Assembly: GCA_026770615.1 (NCBI GenBank)
Contig: MU631602.1
Span: forward strand, 1 to 10,377
Direction: 5' to 3'
Source of the DNA: Pavlovales sp. CCMP2436
Taxonomy: Eukaryota; Haptophyta; Pavlovophyceae; Pavlovales
Length of the DNA: 10,377 nt
The notes beneath the pieces are model-generated. The model was not told the DNA's origin and did not search any database. It was given only the letters and a program-made list of their open reading frames with translations. The translations under genes and the position numbers were made by a program. Below, piece by piece: positions 7,315-10,377 of this stretch (position 1 is the first letter of the stretch; each line of letters opens with the position of its first letter).

Positions 7315-8205
7315 GTGCTTCCCTTTCTCGCCGACGTGCTCAAGCCCGCCGCCCTTCATCTTGGTCCAGCACGCGGCTCGAGCTTGTCCTTCGTCGTGCT
7401 CGCCGCCCTTCATCTTCATCAGGCACGCGGTTCAAGCTTGTTCTTCGTCGAGCTCGCCCGTCGGTGCTCAAGCCCGCCCCGCCTACCTTCACGAGTGGCT
7501 TGTCCACGCGCGGCTCGTCCTCAAGCGGCTCATCTTCAAGCGGCTCAAGCTCGTCTCACACGTCGCATGCTGCTTCAGCTTGTGCTCGCCTTCCCGTCGT
7601 CCACGCGCCTGCGGATGTCTATCCGCATCGAGCGCGTGGCTGTCATGCGAGCACGTGCGGTGTCGACTGCCAGTCGCGCAAGTCAACCCGCAATCCACCG
7701 ATTCCGGCCGTCTCGCCCATGCCCCCCGACCGTGCGCGAGCCTCCCGTCAGCATCAAGACCCTCGCTCACACCGACCTCGTGGGACGCGGGGGCGCACAC
7801 TCACGGAGGGCAGACGGGGTAAATGCACATCCTCCCCTTGACCCGCAAGTCGCAGCCAACCGCCAACCGAGCCCCCACCTCTCTTTCAGCCCCCAACCTG
7901 CTTCAATACCAACATTGGGGAAAAGTGAGATCGAGCCTCCCGTCAGCATCAAGACCCTCGCTCACACCGACCTCGTGGGACGCGGTAGCGCACACCCACG
8001 GAAGGCAGACGGGATGCATGCACATACTTCCCTTGACCCGCAAGTTGCAGCCAACCGCCAACCGAGCCCCTACCTCTCACCCCCCATCCCTGCTCCGGTA
8101 CCAATCTTGGGAAAAGTGAGATATCATCGTCGCCGATGTTGGGATCCTTTTCCGCGTTCACAGGCGGGCGCAGCCCCTCACTCTTCTCGTCATGCAGCCC
8201 CTTAA
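7315..8205 (+). CDS. Unassigned low-complexity open frame over tandem repeats
   Basis: One frame stays open for 296 codons but begins at GTG, so a eukaryotic start would have to be ATG 7566 or a splice. A competing ATG 7196 frame (208 codons) overlaps it. Composition is Ala, Ser, Pro and Arg-rich with no recognisable domain. Two in-frame duplications lie inside it: an 18-residue unit (AALHL...ARGSSL) at 7351-7458 and a 65-residue unit (EPPVSIKTLAHTDLVGRG) at 7737-8122. Both periods are multiples of three, which is compatible with coding, but other frames are also open, as happens in GC-rich repeat DNA. Probably repeat sequence; a real structural or secreted protein cannot be excluded. Confidence 0.22.
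   Translation: MLPFLADVLKPAALHLGPARGSSLSFVVLAALHLHQARGSSLFFVELARRCSSPPRLPSRVACPRAARPQAAHLQAAQARLTRRMLLQLVLAFPSSTRLRMSIRIERVAVMRARAVSTASRASQPAIHRFRPSRPCPPTVREPPVSIKTLAHTDLVGRGGAHSRRADGVNAHPPLDPQVAANRQPSPHLSFSPQPASIPTLGKSEIEPPVSIKTLAHTDLVGRGSAHPRKADGMHAHTSLDPQVAANRQPSPYLSPPIPAPVPILGKVRYHRRRCWDPFPRSQAGAAPHSSRHAAP
7351..7458. repeat. 54-bp tandem duplication
   Basis: Units begin at 7351 and 7405 with GCCCTTCATCTT and end with CTCGCC. The two differ at scattered positions only. The period equals 18 codons. Shorter AAGCGGCTC-type repeats follow around 7523-7555, so the whole block is expansion-prone. Confidence 0.75.
7737..8122. repeat. 195-bp tandem duplication
   Basis: Unit 1 is 7737-7931 and unit 2 is 7932-8122. 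Both begin CGAGCCTCCCGTCAGCATCA and end GAAAAGTGAGAT. They are nearly identical over the first ~150 bases and diverge toward the end, where unit 2 is four bases shorter. Unit 1 is exactly 65 codons long, so the duplication keeps the frame of the unassigned open frame across the junction. Confidence 0.88.
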
Positions 8206-8615
8206 ACCCGTGCGATGGACAGAACGGCCGTCTGGTCATTTGCTTACCGACCTATCAACAACCAAAAAGCCTCCTACAGTCTAACCTTCAATTTTAGCAC
8301 GATTTTGCCGCTTTTTTTTCACAGCCTTTACAAAGCGGTTTTTTTTCGAACGTTGTTCAAGAGTTAGTTTGTGGCCTCGTCGTGGTGTTGGCTGGCTGTG
8401 TCCGAAGCGCAGATCGTGAATCAATCAACTTCTGCGATATCATGCCAAGCGGTCCACCGAGTCGTACTTTTAGCAGATTTCGAAAAATCGTACTTCATTT
8501 TTAGCAGAGAGCCTATAAGCACTGTTGTGCGGCCAATTTTGCTATAAGTACGCTTGCCATACTGTCTACTATTGTTCTACAAGTCGTCTAGTGTTGTACT
8601 TCAAGTCGGGCCAAA
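8123..8615. other. Non-coding spacer between the tandem repeats and the transposase 3' end
   Basis: No supported gene. CCGCTTT (8308-8314) and AAAGCGG (8332-8338) form a short hairpin followed by eight T's. TCGTACTT...TTTAGCAGA is repeated at 8462-8477 and 8488-8508. For the minus-strand transposase this is the 3' flank. A TA followed by CAGT at 8275-8280 could be an element end, but nothing in the window confirms a matching terminus. Confidence 0.45.
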
Positions 8616-10377
8616 TCACTCAGCCGCGGGTGTCGCGGTGGGAGGAGCTGAGCGAGCCTCTGCCTCTGCCACCAGAGCCTTACGCGCAGCAGAGCATGCC
8701 GCCTTCCCGCACGCGCGTCCAGACTCGGCGATCGTGCGGCACGTCAGGCAGCGCTTCGCCTTTGCCACCACGCACGGTGTGACGCCGCACGCGCACACTG
8801 TCTCGCACCGCGCGAACTTGCCCTCGAGCTCAGCGAGCTTGGCGATCTCATCCAGCTTTTTCTGCTCGCGCGACGCCTTGGTAGCATCTACCTGCGCCTG
8901 CTTCGCGGCCTGTGCGTCGCGCCACTCGGCTTTCTGCTGCGCCATGTTGTGGAGCGACATGGAGCCAGACTGGCTGTCCAGGCGAGTGTGCTCCGCGTCT
9001 GCGGGCTGCCGGACCATGCGCTCGGGGATGGGCAGCAGCCCCTCGGCTGAAGGGTCGAAGATTTTGCGGAACTTGGGTGGCTTGCTGCGGTTGTGCGCGT
9101 CGAGCTCACGTGCGCGCGCAAGCTTGCCCAACAGGGCCTCGTTGCTGCCCGATGCCACGCCCTCGGGTGTGCACACGTACTCGCTGAACTATGGCGAGCC
9201 GATGGGCCCCGCCGTCGGCGAGGGGGGCGGCGAGTCGGCAGCGGGGGCGCTGGCAGTTGATGGCCCGGCGTTGGCAGAGGTCACGCGGCTCACGGTCGGG
9301 TCGTGTTGGTCGATGAAGCCGTCGCGGCAGATGCCCTCGGGGGCGAGTACGTTGCCGCAGATGCCGACTTTCCTCCACGCGTTGATGACGTCGATCGAGT
9401 CACACCAGATAAACCACATGCCCGGGATGTTGAGTTCTCCAGAGCCGCTTAGGATGGAAAAGAAGTCGACCAGGCCCATCGACGGCGGCTTACCGTGGCG
9501 CTGCTGGTACGCCATCCTGTACGCGTGGAGGGTCTTCTGATGAGAGTCGTGGAACTTCTTGTTGTACTGGTCGAGCGCCTGCGCACAGAGGGCAAAAAAA
9601 AATGAGTTGCCTGCAAAAAAAAATGAGACGCGAGACAACTAGCGCGCACCTGCAGGAACTGAGAAGTGTTCGGCTCCTCCGTGAAGATTCGGATGCCGTA
9701 CTCGCTCTCGGCGTGCCCGAAGGCGGCGAGCACCTCGTCGTCGTACCGCGACCCGTGGTTGTCCACGGCGAGCACCACAGGCCCATCGTGGCGAGATCCT
9801 TGATCGGCTTGCCGATGTCGCCGCACTTGTTGAGCCACGTGACGAGATGGCACTCCTCCTCGGGGGTCATCAGGGTGAGGTCGCGCCGCTCCGGCTTGCC
9901 CTTCTGATCGAAGCGGTAGCGGATGATCGAGAACGTAAGCAAAGGCCAGCGCTTGTTGTCGTCCTCGTCCTTCTCGTTGTCGGCCGCATTCGCGCGCGAT
10001 GCCGCGGACCCGCCAGGCACCTGCTCGTTGGCCCACTCAGTCGCCTCGATGAGCTGCTCCTCCTTGGTCTGCTTCACCGTGTGCCAGTCGGCTTTCGACG
10101 CGAGGCCGTACTTGCCGCCAGCCGTGCCTCTCGAGCAGAAGGTCGCCAACGGGGGGCGCGTGTCGGGCGCAGCGAGGGAGCGCGCTGGAGCGACGATTGC
10201 GAGGCCACAGATGAACGCGCTGCAGACGAGCGCCAGGAGCAGCCGAGGCCGGCGGTATGAGAGGGGGGCGACGACGTCGCCATGCCCAAGCGCACCGCGA
10301 GCGGCCGCATCAGCGGCCGCGCCGAGCGCGATAGCATGCCAAACAGGCCCATGCGCATTCCCGCGCGTGGGTGCGTT
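8616..10377 (-). pseudogene. Pogo/Tigger-like DDE transposase, internally deleted copy
   Basis: Read from 10377 downward the frame is open from the window edge, with no ATG, so the start lies outside or behind a splice. Near 9800-9885 LMTPEEECHLVTWLNKC...GKP matches the CENP-B-type helix-turn-helix of pogo transposases. At about 9785 the frame shifts straight into LAVDNHGSRYDDEVL (second catalytic Asp, 9761-9763), then IRIFTEEPNTSQFLQ, an intron, and ALDQYNKKF (third Asp, 9570-9572). DSIDVINAWRKVGICGNVL is the usual C-terminal end of the DDE fold. The roughly 150-residue stretch that should hold the first Asp is missing, so this copy cannot cut DNA. A TAG at 9189-9191 interrupts the tail. Beyond it, in the same frame, are a coiled-coil segment (AQQKAEWRDAQAAKQAQ) and eight cysteines (CETVCACGVTPC...CLTC...), then TGA 8616-8618. 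It would act in the nucleus on TA-flanked elements. Confidence 0.78.
9579..9649 (-). other. Spliceosomal intron in the transposase gene
   Basis: A 71-nt GT-AG intron on the minus strand. The exon ends ...TTCCTGCAG before GTGCGCGC, and the next exon resumes at GCGCTCGACCAG after CTCTGTGCGCAG. It is phase 0, and removing it changes frame exactly as needed to join SQFLQ to ALDQYNKKF, two motifs that are adjacent in the family. A second possible acceptor, TTTTTTGCAG, lies inside it at about 9612. The polypyrimidine stretch and the following bases are duplicated, so the intron carries two T-tracts. Confidence 0.85.

Noticed and set aside
8275..8290. TA-CAGT as the terminus of the pogo-like element
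   Set aside because: It does not match the MITE termini, and the other end of the element lies outside the window, so it cannot be tested here.
8308..8346. Hairpin plus T-run as a Rho-independent terminator
   Set aside because: The genome is eukaryotic and the stem is only seven pairs of mixed AT/GC, so a bacterial terminator is not expected. It was noted only as a hairpin.
8554..9540. 328-codon open frame on the plus strand, the longest in the window
   Set aside because: It is antisense to the transposase tail, which has recognisable DDE, helical and cysteine features. GC-rich coding DNA commonly leaves an open antisense frame.
9449..10036. Minus-strand frame treated as a separate 195-residue protein
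   Set aside because: Only its middle (second Asp region to the intron donor) is real coding. Its start overlaps the helix-turn-helix read in another frame, and its end reads through the intron.
1..10377. CRISPR array or dinoflagellate spliced-leader relic
   Set aside because: No regularly spaced identical repeats with unique spacers are present, and no convincing spliced-leader sequence was seen on either strand, so the dinoflagellate assignment stays open.

Overview
This looks like nuclear DNA from a GC-rich single-celled eukaryote, most likely an alga or related protist such as a dinoflagellate, haptophyte or stramenopile. The evidence is a C-terminal RAP domain (an organelle RNA-binding family), one clear GT-AG spliceosomal intron, long repeat-filled spacers, and eukaryotic transposon families. 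The lineage cannot be fixed from this sequence alone. Nothing bacterial (operons, Shine-Dalgarno spacing, CRISPR) is visible.

Layout: (1) 1-486 (+) is the 3' end of a RAP-domain gene, the only apparently intact host gene. (2) 487-2485 is non-coding and holds a strong hairpin, two TA-flanked inverted-repeat MITEs of one family in opposite orientations (1162-1330 and 1981-2145), one copy of a ~136-bp interspersed repeat (1700-1835) and a 72-bp tandem duplication. (3) 2486-3265 is an open frame made largely of a dispersed ~75-bp repeat; its coding status is doubtful. (4) 3436-4166 (+) is a decayed, unrecognised coding region with three in-frame TAGs and one frameshift. (5) 4412-4520 is a near-perfect foldback. 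(6) 4571-5365 is a hAT-like zinc-finger fragment bracketed by direct repeats rich in CGGTCA. (7) 5416-5550 is the second copy of the ~136-bp repeat, directly followed by (8) a broken OTU-like cysteine protease reading frame (5555-6827). (9) 6828-8615 contains small hairpins and repeats, then 54-bp and 195-bp tandem duplications within an unassigned open frame. (10) 8616-10377 (-) is a pogo/Tigger-like DDE transposase copy. It keeps the helix-turn-helix part, the second and third catalytic Asp, an intron and a Cys-rich tail, but has lost the part of the core that carries the first Asp and has an in-frame TAG.

How it fits together: most of the window is a transposon graveyard beside a host organelle-RNA gene. 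The two MITEs (TA target duplication, termini starting CAGGGG) are the kind of element a pogo-like transposase could move, so the minus-strand gene and the MITEs may be related; this is inference. Two patterns cut across the loci. In-frame stops in the decayed genes are almost all TAG or TAA, while the three clearest gene ends are all TGA. Every frameshift found is of the class produced by loss of one base. Either a non-standard code (UAR = Gln), C-to-T decay, or unpolished assembly errors could explain these, and they can be told apart by simple checks.
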